Positions 26,562-35,789 of a DNA stretch of 54,619 nt are shown piece by piece. This DNA is from Rhodospirillaceae bacterium. GTDB taxonomy: Bacteria > Pseudomonadota > Alphaproteobacteria > SP197. The notes below the pieces were generated by a model. The model searched no databases. It worked only from the letters and a program-made list of their open reading frames with translations, and had not been told where the DNA came from. Every line of letters begins with the position of its first letter. Position 1 is the stretch's first letter. The stretch is from assembly GCA_002722885.1 (NCBI GenBank), contig PBNE01000005.1, positions 221,281-275,899 on the forward strand. Direction: 5' to 3'. A program made the translations under genes and the position numbers.

Positions 26562-27737
26562 ATGATCGCGCCCTTCAACTTCGATGCCCCCATCCCATTG
26601 GCCTTCGGCGAAGGCCGCCTGGCCAAACTCGGCCGCGATGTCACGAAGCTGGCCGGAGAGTCCGCCCGGGTCGTGCTGGTCGCCGATCCCTTCCTGATCG
26701 AAAGCGGTCTAGCGGCAGATGCCGAACGTCCCCTGACGGAAGCCGGTCATGCGGTCACCGTGTTCAGCGACATCCGCAGCGACCCCCTGGCATCCTCGAT
26801 CGATGCCATCGTCATCGCCTGCCGCAACAGTGATGCTGGCTGTGTTGTTGCAATGGGTGGCGGCTCGACCATGGACGCGGCCAAGCTTGCGGCCGCACTG
26901 GCGGTGGAGGGCGACGCCACGGAAGCTTACGCGCTGGGCTCCCAGCCGATCCCGCGCAAGGGCCTGCCCAAGATCGCCATCCCGACCACCTCCGGGACCG
27001 GTTCTGAAGTCACCCGCACCTCCGTGTTCAGCACTGACGACCGGAAGCTCTGGGCCTATGGTAACGAGTTGCGCTTCAATCTCGCGCTGCTGGATCCCAC
27101 AGTCACGGCAGGCATGCCCCCTCACCTCACCGCCGCGACCGGGATCGATGCGGCGGTTCACGCCATCGAGTCCGCCACCTGCAAACGACGCAATCCCGTT
27201 TCGTCATCCATGGCTCTGGGTGCAGTGCGTACGCTGCGTCGCTGGCTCAGGATCGCCATCAGCGAACCCGGCAATATCGAAGCCCGCGGCCATGTCCAGA
27301 TCGCGGCCTGTGTTGCGGGCATTGCGTTTGATGTGACCGGCGTGGCGGTGGCGCACGGCATGGGCCATGCCATCGGCGAGCTGGCCGGGGTCCATCACGG
27401 GCGCGCCGTGGGCCTCGCTCTCAACGCCACCATGATTGACAGTGCCGGTGCTGCGCCCGAAGCCTATGCCGCCGTCGCCGACTCCCTGGGCACAGACGTT
27501 GCAGGCCTCGGTGATGCGGAGGCCGCGCACAAAGCGGGACCTGCGTTTGACGCCTGGTTGCGTGAGGTCGACCTGCGCCTGTCTCTGGACGATCACGGAC
27601 TCTCGACCGCTGATGCAGGCCGCATCGCGAGCCTCTGCCTTAAGCCCGAAAACAAGGTCATGGTCGACGGCGACAGTTTCGCCTTTACCCACGACAGCCT
27701 GAAACAGGCCGCCGAGCGGATGCTTGCCGCGGCCTGA
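26562..27737 (+). CDS. Iron-containing alcohol dehydrogenase
   Basis: This 391-residue enzyme belongs to the group III Fe-dependent alcohol dehydrogenases. VVAMGGGSTMDAAKLAA at about residue 96 is the nucleotide-binding signature, IPTTSGTGSEVTRTSVF follows, and the iron ligands lie in DAAVHAIES, HGMGHAIGELAGVHHGRA. It oxidises a primary alcohol or reduces an aldehyde with NAD(P). The substrate is not readable; maleylacetate reductase or lactaldehyde reductase types are alternatives. The TGA stop abuts the stop of the convergent carboxypeptidase within TGATCA. Confidence 0.88.
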   Translation: MIAPFNFDAPIPLAFGEGRLAKLGRDVTKLAGESARVVLVADPFLIESGLAADAERPLTEAGHAVTVFSDIRSDPLASSIDAIVIACRNSDAGCVVAMGGGSTMDAAKLAAALAVEGDATEAYALGSQPIPRKGLPKIAIPTTSGTGSEVTRTSVFSTDDRKLWAYGNELRFNLALLDPTVTAGMPPHLTAATGIDAAVHAIESATCKRRNPVSSSMALGAVRTLRRWLRIAISEPGNIEARGHVQIAACVAGIAFDVTGVAVAHGMGHAIGELAGVHHGRAVGLALNATMIDSAGAAPEAYAAVADSLGTDVAGLGDAEAAHKAGPAFDAWLREVDLRLSLDDHGLSTADAGRIASLCLKPENKVMVDGDSFAFTHDSLKQAAERMLAAA

Positions 27738-29045
27738 TCAGCTTCCCGACGAGTAACGCACCACGGCACAGGGCAGATCGCGGGCATAGAGCTCGCGACA
27801 GCCTTCACGCGCCTGGTTTTCGGTCAGGTTGATGATGCGGGCGCGATAAAGCGTGGTGCCACCGTTTTCGGCTGCCGTCACCGTCGTCGACGCAAAACCT
27901 CCGATGATCGCGCCGAGGTAGGCCTCGGCGTTGTCGAGAGCCCGATAGGCATTCTCAAACTGGGAGAACGCGCCCACCTGAACGGCCCAGGGGAGATCAT
28001 CTGCACTGCCCTGAGCGGTGACGAAGGCTTCATAGTCGAGATCCAGCGCCGATGCGACGAAGCTTTCGAAGCTGCCCTCAGCGGACGTAGCGATGCCCGC
28101 ACCTGCGACCGGGTCGAGCACGTCGGTGTCCGCGCTGGCGAACTGCGTCGCCGATTCACCGCGCAACGGATGCTCGTCCGGCACCGGCACGATACGGTCC
28201 AGTTCAGCCGCGACGATGAAACCGTCCGTGATCAGTTCGGTCATGCGCTGGTCGCGCCATCTCCGTGTCTCACCGCCCATGACCACGGCCACGATGCGGC
28301 GCCCCTCGACCAGCGCCGAGGCGGCTAGGCTCCAGCCCGCCGGGTTGGTGTAACCCGTCTTCAGACCGTCAACACCTTCCACCACACCGATGAGCTTGTT
28401 GTGGTTGCCGTAGGTCCGGCCGTTGTAGTTCCACTCGGTCGTGGCAAAGAGATGGTAGTACTGCGGAAAGTCGCTCTGCAGACGCAGCGACAGGATCGCC
28501 ATGTCACGCGCGGTCGAAATCTGATCGTCGTGATGCCATCCCGAGGCATTGGTGAAGGTCGTGTTGTTCATGCCGAGTTTCCGTGCTTTCTCGGTCATCA
28601 TGACGCCGAAACGCCACTCGCTGCCGTCTCCCAGGCCTTCGCCCACAACAGAGGCAACGTCGTTGGCCGACTTCGTCATCAGGGCCATGATCGAATCATC
28701 GACATTGATGCTCTGGCCTTCGACCAGACCGAGCTCCGACGGCTGCGCTGCCTGGGCATGGGCCGACACTGGCCACTCCGTCTCAAGTGTGACCTCGCCG
28801 GCTTCGAGCGCCTCGAAGATCATGTAAAGCGTCATCATCTTTGTGAGCGACGCGGGATACATCGCTGCATCAGGATTCCGCTGATAAAGGATGTTTCCGT
28901 TCGTTGCGTCGATGACGATCGCGGTCCAGTCGTCCGCCGCGTCGGCGGAGCCGCTTGCAAGAGCCACAAACACAGCTGCCGCGGCAGCTCTCAGGTCGCG
29001 CAAGCTCTTTAAAACAAACAGAAAATCAAGTCCGGTTCGTGTCAT
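27738..29045 (-). CDS. Serine-type D-Ala-D-Ala carboxypeptidase with SPOR domain
   Basis: This 435-residue penicillin-binding protein trims the peptide stems of peptidoglycan in the periplasm. A signal peptide ends about residue 37. The active-site serine is in YPASLTKMM (SxxK), followed by KSAND (SxN) and GLKTGYTNPAG (KTG), so all three motifs of a DacA/DacC-type enzyme are intact. The C-terminal about 80 residues (WAVQVGAFSQFENAYRAL) form a SPOR domain that binds glycan strands at the septum. ATG 29045 is chosen over 29096 because a good promoter at 29080-29109 would place the transcript start between the two. Confidence 0.92.
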   Translation of the reverse strand: MTRTGLDFLFVLKSLRDLRAAAAAVFVALASGSADAADDWTAIVIDATNGNILYQRNPDAAMYPASLTKMMTLYMIFEALEAGEVTLETEWPVSAHAQAAQPSELGLVEGQSINVDDSIMALMTKSANDVASVVGEGLGDGSEWRFGVMMTEKARKLGMNNTTFTNASGWHHDDQISTARDMAILSLRLQSDFPQYYHLFATTEWNYNGRTYGNHNKLIGVVEGVDGLKTGYTNPAGWSLAASALVEGRRIVAVVMGGETRRWRDQRMTELITDGFIVAAELDRIVPVPDEHPLRGESATQFASADTDVLDPVAGAGIATSAEGSFESFVASALDLDYEAFVTAQGSADDLPWAVQVGAFSQFENAYRALDNAEAYLGAIIGGFASTTVTAAENGGTTLYRARIINLTENQAREGCRELYARDLPCAVVRYSSGS

Positions 29046-29079
29046 ATTCTGGCCCCGAAGCACATCCCTGAGCGAACAC

Positions 29080-29109
29080 ACTATACGCAAACGCAACGAA
29101 TCCTGTCCA
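29080..29109 (-). promoter_or_regulatory. Sigma-70 type promoter for the carboxypeptidase gene
   Basis: On the minus strand TGGACA (29109-29104) is followed after 18 bases by TATAGT (29085-29080); each box has one mismatch to consensus. A transcript would start near 29073, about 28 bases ahead of ATG 29045. Confidence 0.6.
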
Positions 29110-29157
29110 CTTTCATGTTGAAGGAATCAACGAATCTTGTTGAATCCAAAAGAAAAA

Positions 29158-30597
29158 TCATGACACAGCTTCTATGACCGGCGCCGAACGACCCGCAGTG
29201 GGCCAGCGATCGAGCGTCGAAAAAGCGTCCTGATAAGCCGTACCGGCACGCATGACGTGGGCATCGGCCTGGGTCGGCCCGATGATCTGGAGACCGGCCG
29301 GCAAACCGTCGCTGTTGAAGCCACATGGCACAGTCAGAGCAGGCTGGCGGGTCAGGTTGAACGGGTACGTGAACGGTGTCCACGTGTACCAGCGCTCGTA
29401 GGGCCAGTCCTGTGGCACCTCAAGGCCGGCCTCGAAAGCCGGAATGGGCAGCGTTGGCGTCACAAGCAGATCAAAGCGGTCGAACAGAGCGCCAATCTGG
29501 CCGCAATAGACCCCGCGCGCCCGTTCAGCCTCGATCAGATCCATCGCCGAAATCTTCGCACCCTCTTCCGCGATCTGCGCCAGTCCGTAATCCAGGAAAC
29601 GGCGGCGAGTCTTGCTCTCGGTACGGATCGAAACGGCCGCTGCCGCATACCAGATCGTGCGAAACGCCTCTTCGGGCTTCGGAACATCGAACTCGATCCG
29701 CTCGACCTCGGCTCCCAGGCTTTCCAATCCTTCGACCGCCTTGTCGACCAACGCGGCGATCTCCGGGTCGACCCGGACATAACCAAGGTCCGGGCTGTAG
29801 GCGATCTTCATGCCCTTGATGCCGCCTTCGGCGCTATCGACAAAGTTCACACCATCATCGGCCAGCGACCACGGGTCGCGGCTGTCGGGCTTACCGATCA
29901 CATCCATCATCAGCGCGGTGTCACGCACGGTCCGTGTCATCGGCCCGATGTGTGACAGCGTGCCGAACAGGCCCGGCGGCCACGCCGCCACCCGTCCGAA
30001 CGTCGGCTTCAGCGCCACAATCCCGGTGAACCCGGCCGGAATGCGGACAGACCCGCCACCATCGGTGCCAAAGGCCAGCGGCCCCACACCGCAGGCGACG
30101 GCTGCAGCAGCGCCACCGCTGGAACCACCGGGGGTCATACGCATATTCCAGGGGTTGCGCGACACGCCGTAAACCGGACTGTCGGTCACACCCTTCCAGC
30201 CCATTTCCGGCGTCGTCGTCATGCCGATGAAGACAGCGCCTGACTCACGCATGCGCTTAACGCTGGGCGCGTCGACCTCGCCCATTTTTTTGGCATCGAC
30301 GGTTTTCGACCCCAGCCTTGTGGGCCATCCCTTGATGCGCAGAACGTCCTTCACGCTGGTCGGCACGCCATCGACAGGCCCCTGGGGCTCGTCCTTCATC
30401 CAGCGTGCCTCGGACTCCGAGGCCATCGACCGGACGGCGTCGTCATCGCGGTAACAAAACGCGTTGAGATTGCCGTCGATCTCTTCGAGCCTCGCCAGCA
30501 CGGCCTCGGTTACCTCGACCGGAGAAAAATCCTTGGTGCGATAGCCCTCGACCAGATCAAGCGCCGACAGTTTCGAAAGATCTGTCTCGCCGTTCAT
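29158..30597 (-). CDS. Amidase, amidase-signature family
   Basis: This 479-residue hydrolase carries the Ser-cisSer-Lys triad: the lysine in GVPTSVKDVLR near residue 82, the cis-serine and nucleophile in MTPGGSSGGAAAAVACG near residue 155-165 with GSVRIPA 20 residues further. It splits amides or carbamoyl groups of small molecules. GatA is excluded by absence of gatC/gatB neighbours and by divergence outside the signature. It overlaps the upstream HTD2-like gene by 4 bp (ATGA), so the two products probably act together, perhaps on an acyl amide. Start ATG 30597. Confidence 0.9.
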   Translation of the reverse strand: MNGETDLSKLSALDLVEGYRTKDFSPVEVTEAVLARLEEIDGNLNAFCYRDDDAVRSMASESEARWMKDEPQGPVDGVPTSVKDVLRIKGWPTRLGSKTVDAKKMGEVDAPSVKRMRESGAVFIGMTTTPEMGWKGVTDSPVYGVSRNPWNMRMTPGGSSGGAAAAVACGVGPLAFGTDGGGSVRIPAGFTGIVALKPTFGRVAAWPPGLFGTLSHIGPMTRTVRDTALMMDVIGKPDSRDPWSLADDGVNFVDSAEGGIKGMKIAYSPDLGYVRVDPEIAALVDKAVEGLESLGAEVERIEFDVPKPEEAFRTIWYAAAAVSIRTESKTRRRFLDYGLAQIAEEGAKISAMDLIEAERARGVYCGQIGALFDRFDLLVTPTLPIPAFEAGLEVPQDWPYERWYTWTPFTYPFNLTRQPALTVPCGFNSDGLPAGLQIIGPTQADAHVMRAGTAYQDAFSTLDRWPTAGRSAPVIEAVS

Positions 30598-31445
30598 ACC
30601 ACCACCGCCTCGGCCGTCATCCTCAGGGCACCATCCGGTCCTTCGATCCAGAGCCGCGCGCGATCATCGCCCTCGGGACACCCACACACCGCAAAATTGT
30701 CGGGCGTGAAGAGCGGCGCCACGGCACGATAGTCGAACGATGTGATGCGGCGGTCGGGCATCATCTCCTCGGCAAGGCTAAGCAGCAAAAGCGCCAGCAT
30801 CGGGCCGTGGACCACCAGGCCCGGATAGCTTTCTACGTCGCGGCAGTAGTCGATGTCATAGTGAATACGATGGCCATTGAATGTCAGCGCCGAGAACCTG
30901 AAGAGTAACAAGGCATCAGGCTGGACTTCCCTACGCCATACAGCATCACCCGGTGAGTCGATCCGTCTGGCGCTCTCGCCCGGTTTAGGCGCATCGCGAA
31001 ACACCAGGTTGCGCTTTTCGATGATCGCATCGTGGCCTTCCTGGGCGACCCGGTGTTCGGTCGTGATGAAGGCCAGCGGACCTGAACGACCCTCCTTGCG
31101 CGCCACATCGGTAATCGTTGTCGTACAGGTCGCAGCATCGCCGAGCCTGAGATCGTGCTCGAACCGAAAGGAACCGCCGGCCCACATGCGGCGCGGCAGC
31201 CCCGTCTCCGGCAAAAACCCTCGGGCCACAGTGCGCCCGTCGTCGCCCACAACGGAGGTAGGCGGCACATCAAGGAAGTAGAGCCAGTGCCAGCCAGACG
31301 GAAGCGAACCGCCATCCACAAGCACGTCCTCGTCACGACCGAAGGTCGCCGCAAGATAGCGGGCCTGCGCAGAAGCAAGAAGGTCTTCTTGCACCATGGT
31401 GCGGCCTACCGCGTCTTCCGGCGCATCGATCACGGTTTCGGTCAT
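30594..31445 (-). CDS. HTD2/mesaconyl-C4-CoA hydratase-like protein (MaoC superfamily)
   Basis: This 283-residue protein has a double hot-dog layout. The first half (GFLPETGLPRRMWAGG) and the second half (FNGHRIHYDIDYCRDVESYPGLVVHGPM) match the HTD2 and mesaconyl-C4-CoA hydratase family; HRIHYDxxY and GLVVHGP are the hydratase signature. It probably hydrates or dehydrates an acyl-CoA. ATG 31445 (MTETVIDAPE) fits better than 31484. It leads the two-gene unit with the amidase. Divergent from the terC remnant. Confidence 0.87.
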   Translation of the reverse strand: MTETVIDAPEDAVGRTMVQEDLLASAQARYLAATFGRDEDVLVDGGSLPSGWHWLYFLDVPPTSVVGDDGRTVARGFLPETGLPRRMWAGGSFRFEHDLRLGDAATCTTTITDVARKEGRSGPLAFITTEHRVAQEGHDAIIEKRNLVFRDAPKPGESARRIDSPGDAVWRREVQPDALLLFRFSALTFNGHRIHYDIDYCRDVESYPGLVVHGPMLALLLLSLAEEMMPDRRITSFDYRAVAPLFTPDNFAVCGCPEGDDRARLWIEGPDGALRMTAEAVVV

Positions 31446-31522
31446 CCCGGCATCTCCCTCTTGGCAACCCGTGCGACGTGCCACATGTTACAGCCTTACG
31501 CCACCGGGGTAGCCGTTTTCGT

Positions 31523-32082
31523 GTTGGCACCTTCGATCTCTCCCAAGTTTCGGCGCTCCTAAAGATCATCCTCATCGACATTGTGATGTCCAGCGACAAC
31601 GCCATCGTGATCGGCATTCTGGCGGCCACGGTTCTTCGTATCTGCTTCGCTATGGTGACCTTCGAGCTGCTCAGCATCATCGGCCTGTTGCTTGCAGGCG
31701 GCCTCTTGCTGCTTTGGGTCTGCTGGAAAATGTGGCGTGAGATCAGGGCGGCCGGAGCACGGAAGCTTGCCGAAGGGCTCGACGACAACCTCGGCCTCGA
31801 CAATGACAAACCCGTCACATCCTTACGCCAGGCGCTGATGTGTCCATGTCGCTCGACAACGTGCTCACTGTCGCAGGCGCCGCATATGGCCATCAGGGCA
31901 TGCTAGTCTTCGGCCTCATCCTGTCGATTTCGCTGATGGCGTTTGCCGCCAATTACATCGCCAACCTGCTGCAACGTCATCACTGGATTGCTTATCTCGG
32001 TCTCGGCGTCGTTCCTTATGTCGCGGTTGACATGATCTGGCGGGACAGCGAAGAGGTCTTCATCGCTACCGGAATGGCCTGA
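31523..32082 (+). pseudogene. Broken TerC/YjbE-family membrane protein
   Basis: GTFDLSQVSALLKIILIDIVMSS begins exactly like YjbE-type TerC proteins, but the codon where ATG should be is GTT (31523-31525) and no substitute start is near. The frame then skips from IVIGI straight to AATVLRICFAM, losing about 20 residues. It continues through LLAGGLLLLWVCWKMWREIR to SLRQA, where a small deletion near 31838 shifts the frame; the rest (ADVSMSLDNVLTVAGAA, then GLILSISLMAFAANY) reads in another frame to TGA 32080-32082. The intact family exports or tolerates metals such as manganese. This copy is dead. Confidence 0.85.
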
Positions 32083-32086
32083 CGGA

Positions 32087-33469
32087 TCAAAAGTTTGGTG
32101 GCACAATCCCGCTGGGGCTGACCGCAGACAACAGATCCTGCTTCACCAGATCGAGCGCGGTTTCATCGGTCGCCTCGCATCGCGCCACCAGCACCGGCTG
32201 GGTGTTCGAGGCACGCAGCAGCCACCAGCCGCCCGCAACCGACACGCGCACCCCGTCGACATCAACAACATCGTCACCGCGATCGGCCAGCCGTGCCCGC
32301 ACTTCATCAATCACCGCAAACTTGCGGACATCATCACAATCGAACCGCATTTCCGGTGTGTTGGTCACAACGGGAAAGCGCTTGCGAATGTCGGCAAGGT
32401 TCTCATCACCTGCCGCCAGGACATTTAACAACCGGATCGACGCATAAAGCGCGTCGTCGAAGCCATAGTAATGATCGGCAAAGAACACATGACCGCTCAT
32501 CTCGCCGGCCAGGGGGCACCCGATTTCCTTCATCTTCTGCTTGATGAGAGAATGGCCTGTACGCCACATCAGCGGCTCACCGCCCATCCGGGCAATCTCG
32601 TCGAACAGGACCTGACTTGCCTTCACATCGGCAATGATCGTTGCGCCTGGGCGCTCACGCAGAACATCGGCGGCCCACAGGGTCATGAGCTGGTCGCCCC
32701 ATAACACGGCACCCTGCCCGTCGATCACGCCGATACGGTCACCGTCGCCATCGAAGGCGATGCCGAGATCGGCGCCCTGTTCAACGACAACCCTGGTGAT
32801 GTCTTCGAGGTTCTCCGGCACCGTGGGATCGGGGTGGTGATTCGGGAAGTTGCCGTCGATCTCACTGAACAGCACCGTGTGACGGCCCGGCAACCGCGCG
32901 ACCACGGCGTCAAGAATCTCCCCAGCAGCGCCGTTGCCTGCGTCCCAAACCACATTGAGTTCACGACCGGGCACAAGATCGGCCAGCAGCCGCGCAACAT
33001 AGTCCTGCCGGATGTCGGCCCGCTCGAACGTCCCGCGCTGTTCGGCTCTGGCGTCGTGCTGCGTCCGGCGCGCGACCTCCAGAATCTGATCACCATGAAA
33101 CGGGCCGTGGCCCAGCATCATCTTGACACCGTTGTAGTCAGGCGGATTGTGCGACCCGGTCACCATGATACCCGCGTCGGTGCCGAGGTGATGGACCGCG
33201 AAATAGAGCATAGGCGTCGGCCCTAGCCCCACAGACACCACATCAGCGCCACCATCGTTGAGACCGGAAACAAGAGCATCCTCAATCTCGGGCGAACTAA
33301 GGCGGCCGTCGTAACCCACGGCAATCCGTGGCGCCCCGGAGACCGTTTCCTGCACCATCGAGGCGAAGGCCCGACCGATAGCGCGGACCGCGTTATGGGT
33401 CAGCGTGTCCCCGACAATCCCGCGGATGTCATAGGCACGAAAGATCGTGGGATCGATTGGATCAGCCAC
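32087..33469 (-). CDS. Phosphomannomutase/phosphoglucomutase
   Basis: This 460-residue alpha-D-phosphohexomutase has FRAYDIRGIVGDTLT at the N-terminus, the phosphoserine loop VTGSHNPPDYNG near residue 98, the metal loop FDGDGDRIGV near residue 240, a sugar-binding GEMSGHVFF loop, and a C-terminal phosphate-binding RASNTQPVLVAR. It supplies mannose-1-phosphate and/or glucose-1-phosphate to manC and galU nearby. I use GTG 33469 (VADPIDPTIF), which has GGAG 10 bases upstream and overlaps the ugd stop by 8 bases; ATG 33499 is an alternative that overlaps ugd by 38. Confidence 0.9.
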   Translation of the reverse strand: MADPIDPTIFRAYDIRGIVGDTLTHNAVRAIGRAFASMVQETVSGAPRIAVGYDGRLSSPEIEDALVSGLNDGGADVVSVGLGPTPMLYFAVHHLGTDAGIMVTGSHNPPDYNGVKMMLGHGPFHGDQILEVARRTQHDARAEQRGTFERADIRQDYVARLLADLVPGRELNVVWDAGNGAAGEILDAVVARLPGRHTVLFSEIDGNFPNHHPDPTVPENLEDITRVVVEQGADLGIAFDGDGDRIGVIDGQGAVLWGDQLMTLWAADVLRERPGATIIADVKASQVLFDEIARMGGEPLMWRTGHSLIKQKMKEIGCPLAGEMSGHVFFADHYYGFDDALYASIRLLNVLAAGDENLADIRKRFPVVTNTPEMRFDCDDVRKFAVIDEVRARLADRGDDVVDVDGVRVSVAGGWWLLRASNTQPVLVARCEATDETALDLVKQDLLSAVSPSGIVPPNF

Positions 33470-34787
33470 CGCTTGCACGCTCCAGATGACCAAGCCCAAC
33501 GCCGTGATACTCGAACCCGGCCGCCGCCGTTTCTCCGGGGCTGTAGATGTTGCGCAGATCGATGATCAGCGGTCTTTTCATTGCCGATTTCGCGCGCTCC
33601 CAATCGAGCGCACGGAATTCGTTCCATTCCGTCACGACCACGACTGCATCGGCGCCTTCCAGCGTTTCATAGGTGTCACCACAGAGCGTCATGCCCTCGA
33701 TCAGTTTCGCGGCTTCCTCCATCCCTTCTGGATCATAGGCCCGGACGATTGCGCCGCGTTTGATCAACTCGGGCACGATCACCAGGCTCGGTGAATCGCG
33801 CATATCATCCGTGTTAGGTTTGAAAGTCAGGCCCAACACGGCAACCGTTGCTCCTTCGAGCTCACCGACGTATTGGGCAACACGTTCAGCCATGTCATGC
33901 TTGCGCTTCTCATTGGCCGCCACCACTGATTCAACGATAGTGACAGGGCTATCAACCTCCTGTGCGGTCCGCACGAGAGCGAGCGTGTCCTTCGGGAAGC
34001 AACTTCCACCGTAGCCCGGTCCCGGATGCAGGAACTTCGGTCCGATACGACCGTCCAGCCCGATGCCACGTGCCACATCCTGCACGTTCGCGCCGGTCTT
34101 TTCGCAAAGATCCGCGATCTGATTGATGAACGTGATCTTGGTCGCAAGGAAGCTGTTGGTTGCGTACTTGATCAGTTCCGAGGTCTCAAGCGTCGTATGC
34201 ATCACCGGCGTCCGGTTGAGCGACAGCGGACGATAGAGTTCGTTCATCACAGAGCCCGCGCGCTCGTTGTCGCAGCCGACCACAACGCGGTCTGGCCGCA
34301 TGAAGTCTTCGATCGCCGACCCTTCGCGCAGGAACTCTGGGTTGGATGCCACATCGAAGTCGGCCTCAGGAGCTGTCTTCCTCACGATAGCTTCGACTTG
34401 TCGGCCCGTGCCCACCGGAACCGTCGATTTGGTCACAACAACGGTGTAGCCATCGAGATAACCTGCAACCTCTTCAGCAGCGGCGAAGACATAGCTGAGA
34501 TCTGCGTGGCCGTCGCCACGTCGGCTCGGCGTACCCACCGCAATGAAGACGGCATCAGCGCCATTCACCGCCCTGTCCAGGTCTTCGGTGAAATGAAGGC
34601 GTCCAGCCTCGACGTTGCGCGCGACGAGAAGATCCAGACCCGGCTCATAGATCGGTATCTCGCCTGCGTTCAGGCGGCCGATCTTGTCGGAATCCTTGTC
34701 GACACAGGTGACATCGACACCGAACTCGGAAAAGCAGGCCCCAGACACCAGCCCCACATAGCCGGTCCCGATCATCGCAATACGCAT
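33462..34787 (-). CDS. ugd: UDP-glucose 6-dehydrogenase
   Basis: This 441-residue enzyme oxidises UDP-glucose to UDP-glucuronate with two NAD. MRIAMIGTGYVGLVSGACF is the NAD-binding start, and YGGSCFPKDTLAL near residue 258 holds the catalytic cysteine. The C-terminal UDP-binding domain has LGLTFKPNTDDMRDSPS. It lies between galU (6 bp upstream) and the phosphohexomutase (overlapping), so the three form one operon running from hexose phosphate to UDP-GlcA. A UDP-GlcA 4-epimerase candidate is at 39847. Confidence 0.95.
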   Translation of the reverse strand: MRIAMIGTGYVGLVSGACFSEFGVDVTCVDKDSDKIGRLNAGEIPIYEPGLDLLVARNVEAGRLHFTEDLDRAVNGADAVFIAVGTPSRRGDGHADLSYVFAAAEEVAGYLDGYTVVVTKSTVPVGTGRQVEAIVRKTAPEADFDVASNPEFLREGSAIEDFMRPDRVVVGCDNERAGSVMNELYRPLSLNRTPVMHTTLETSELIKYATNSFLATKITFINQIADLCEKTGANVQDVARGIGLDGRIGPKFLHPGPGYGGSCFPKDTLALVRTAQEVDSPVTIVESVVAANEKRKHDMAERVAQYVGELEGATVAVLGLTFKPNTDDMRDSPSLVIVPELIKRGAIVRAYDPEGMEEAAKLIEGMTLCGDTYETLEGADAVVVVTEWNEFRALDWERAKSAMKRPLIIDLRNIYSPGETAAAGFEYHGVGLGHLERASGG

Positions 34788-34793
34788 GAGTTG

Positions 34794-35678
34794 CTAACCT
34801 CTTGTCTGGAGTTCGCTTTTGGCGAAGGCACGCAGTTCGACGCTGACATCAGGATCACGGAGTCCATAGGCCAGATTGGCCTGCAGAAAACCCAGTTTCG
34901 TCCCGCAGTCGAAACGTGTTCCCGTGAATCGGAGACCGTGAAAGGCCGCTTGGCCGATCATCTGCGCCATGGCATCGGTCAACTGTATCTCGTTGCCTGC
35001 CGCGGGCTTCTGGTTCTGAAGGTGATCAAATATCTCGGGCAGAAGGATGTAACGCCCAATAATGGTCAACGTTGATGGCGCAACCTCGGGCTCAGGCTTC
35101 TCGACCAGCCCAATCACCTCAGCGACACGTCCGTCGTCCCTGCCGACATCCAGCACACCGTAACGGTTGGTGTGTTCACGCGGCACGTCCTGCACCGCGA
35201 CCACATTGCCACCAGTCTGCTCATAGAGTGCAATCAACTGGCCGATACACGGATTGGAGCCCATCACCAGGTCGTCAGGCAGGAACACGGCAAACGGCTC
35301 GTCGCCCACTGCGTGGCGGGCACACCAGACGGCATGACCCAGGCCGAGCGGCTGCTGCTGACGCACCGAAATCACGTTGCCGGGTGCCGGAACCATCTCA
35401 CGCGAACGCCCCAGCTCGGCCGCCTTGCCACGGGATTCCAGGGTTCGTTCGAGCTCGAAAGCAAAATCAAAATGATCGTCGATCGCATGCTTGCCGCGCC
35501 CGTTAACAAAGATGAACTGCTCAATTCCGGCCCTGGCGGCCTCATCCACGGCATGCTGAATCAGCGGCCTGTCGAGAACCGTGAGCATCTCCTTGGCCAT
35601 GGATTTCGTCGCCGGGAGAAAACGGGTGCCAAGCCCCGCGACCGGGAAGACTGCCTTGCGTACGCGCGGATACGTCAT
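34794..35678 (-). CDS. galU: UTP-glucose-1-phosphate uridylyltransferase
   Basis: This 294-residue nucleotidyltransferase makes UDP-glucose. AVFPVAGLGTRFLPATKSMAKEML is near residues 9-32 (shown here in two parts: VAGLGTRFLPATKS and MAKEML), and the substrate loops AVFLPDDLV and VEKPEPEVAPSTL follow. ATG 35678 (MTYPRVRKAVFP) gives the standard start; the frame to 35735 adds 19 non-conserved residues. It is first in the galU-ugd-mutase operon. About 110 bp separate it from the DnaJ-domain gene, room for a promoter that I cannot pick out. Confidence 0.94.
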   Translation of the reverse strand: MTYPRVRKAVFPVAGLGTRFLPATKSMAKEMLTVLDRPLIQHAVDEAARAGIEQFIFVNGRGKHAIDDHFDFAFELERTLESRGKAAELGRSREMVPAPGNVISVRQQQPLGLGHAVWCARHAVGDEPFAVFLPDDLVMGSNPCIGQLIALYEQTGGNVVAVQDVPREHTNRYGVLDVGRDDGRVAEVIGLVEKPEPEVAPSTLTIIGRYILLPEIFDHLQNQKPAAGNEIQLTDAMAQMIGQAAFHGLRFTGTRFDCGTKLGFLQANLAYGLRDPDVSVELRAFAKSELQTRG

Positions 35679-35789
35679 TGTCGTGAAATGTCCCTGAAAA
35701 CAGCCGTTTCGACTTCGCCAGCGCGGATACACCATGTGCGCGCCGGAAACCAGCGTCGTCTCCGCGATCCGACCGGTTTGGTGCAGAGC

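Noticed and set aside
34026..35075. 349-codon plus-strand ORF across ugd and galU
   Set aside because: Antisense to two conserved enzymes and composed of low-similarity sequence.
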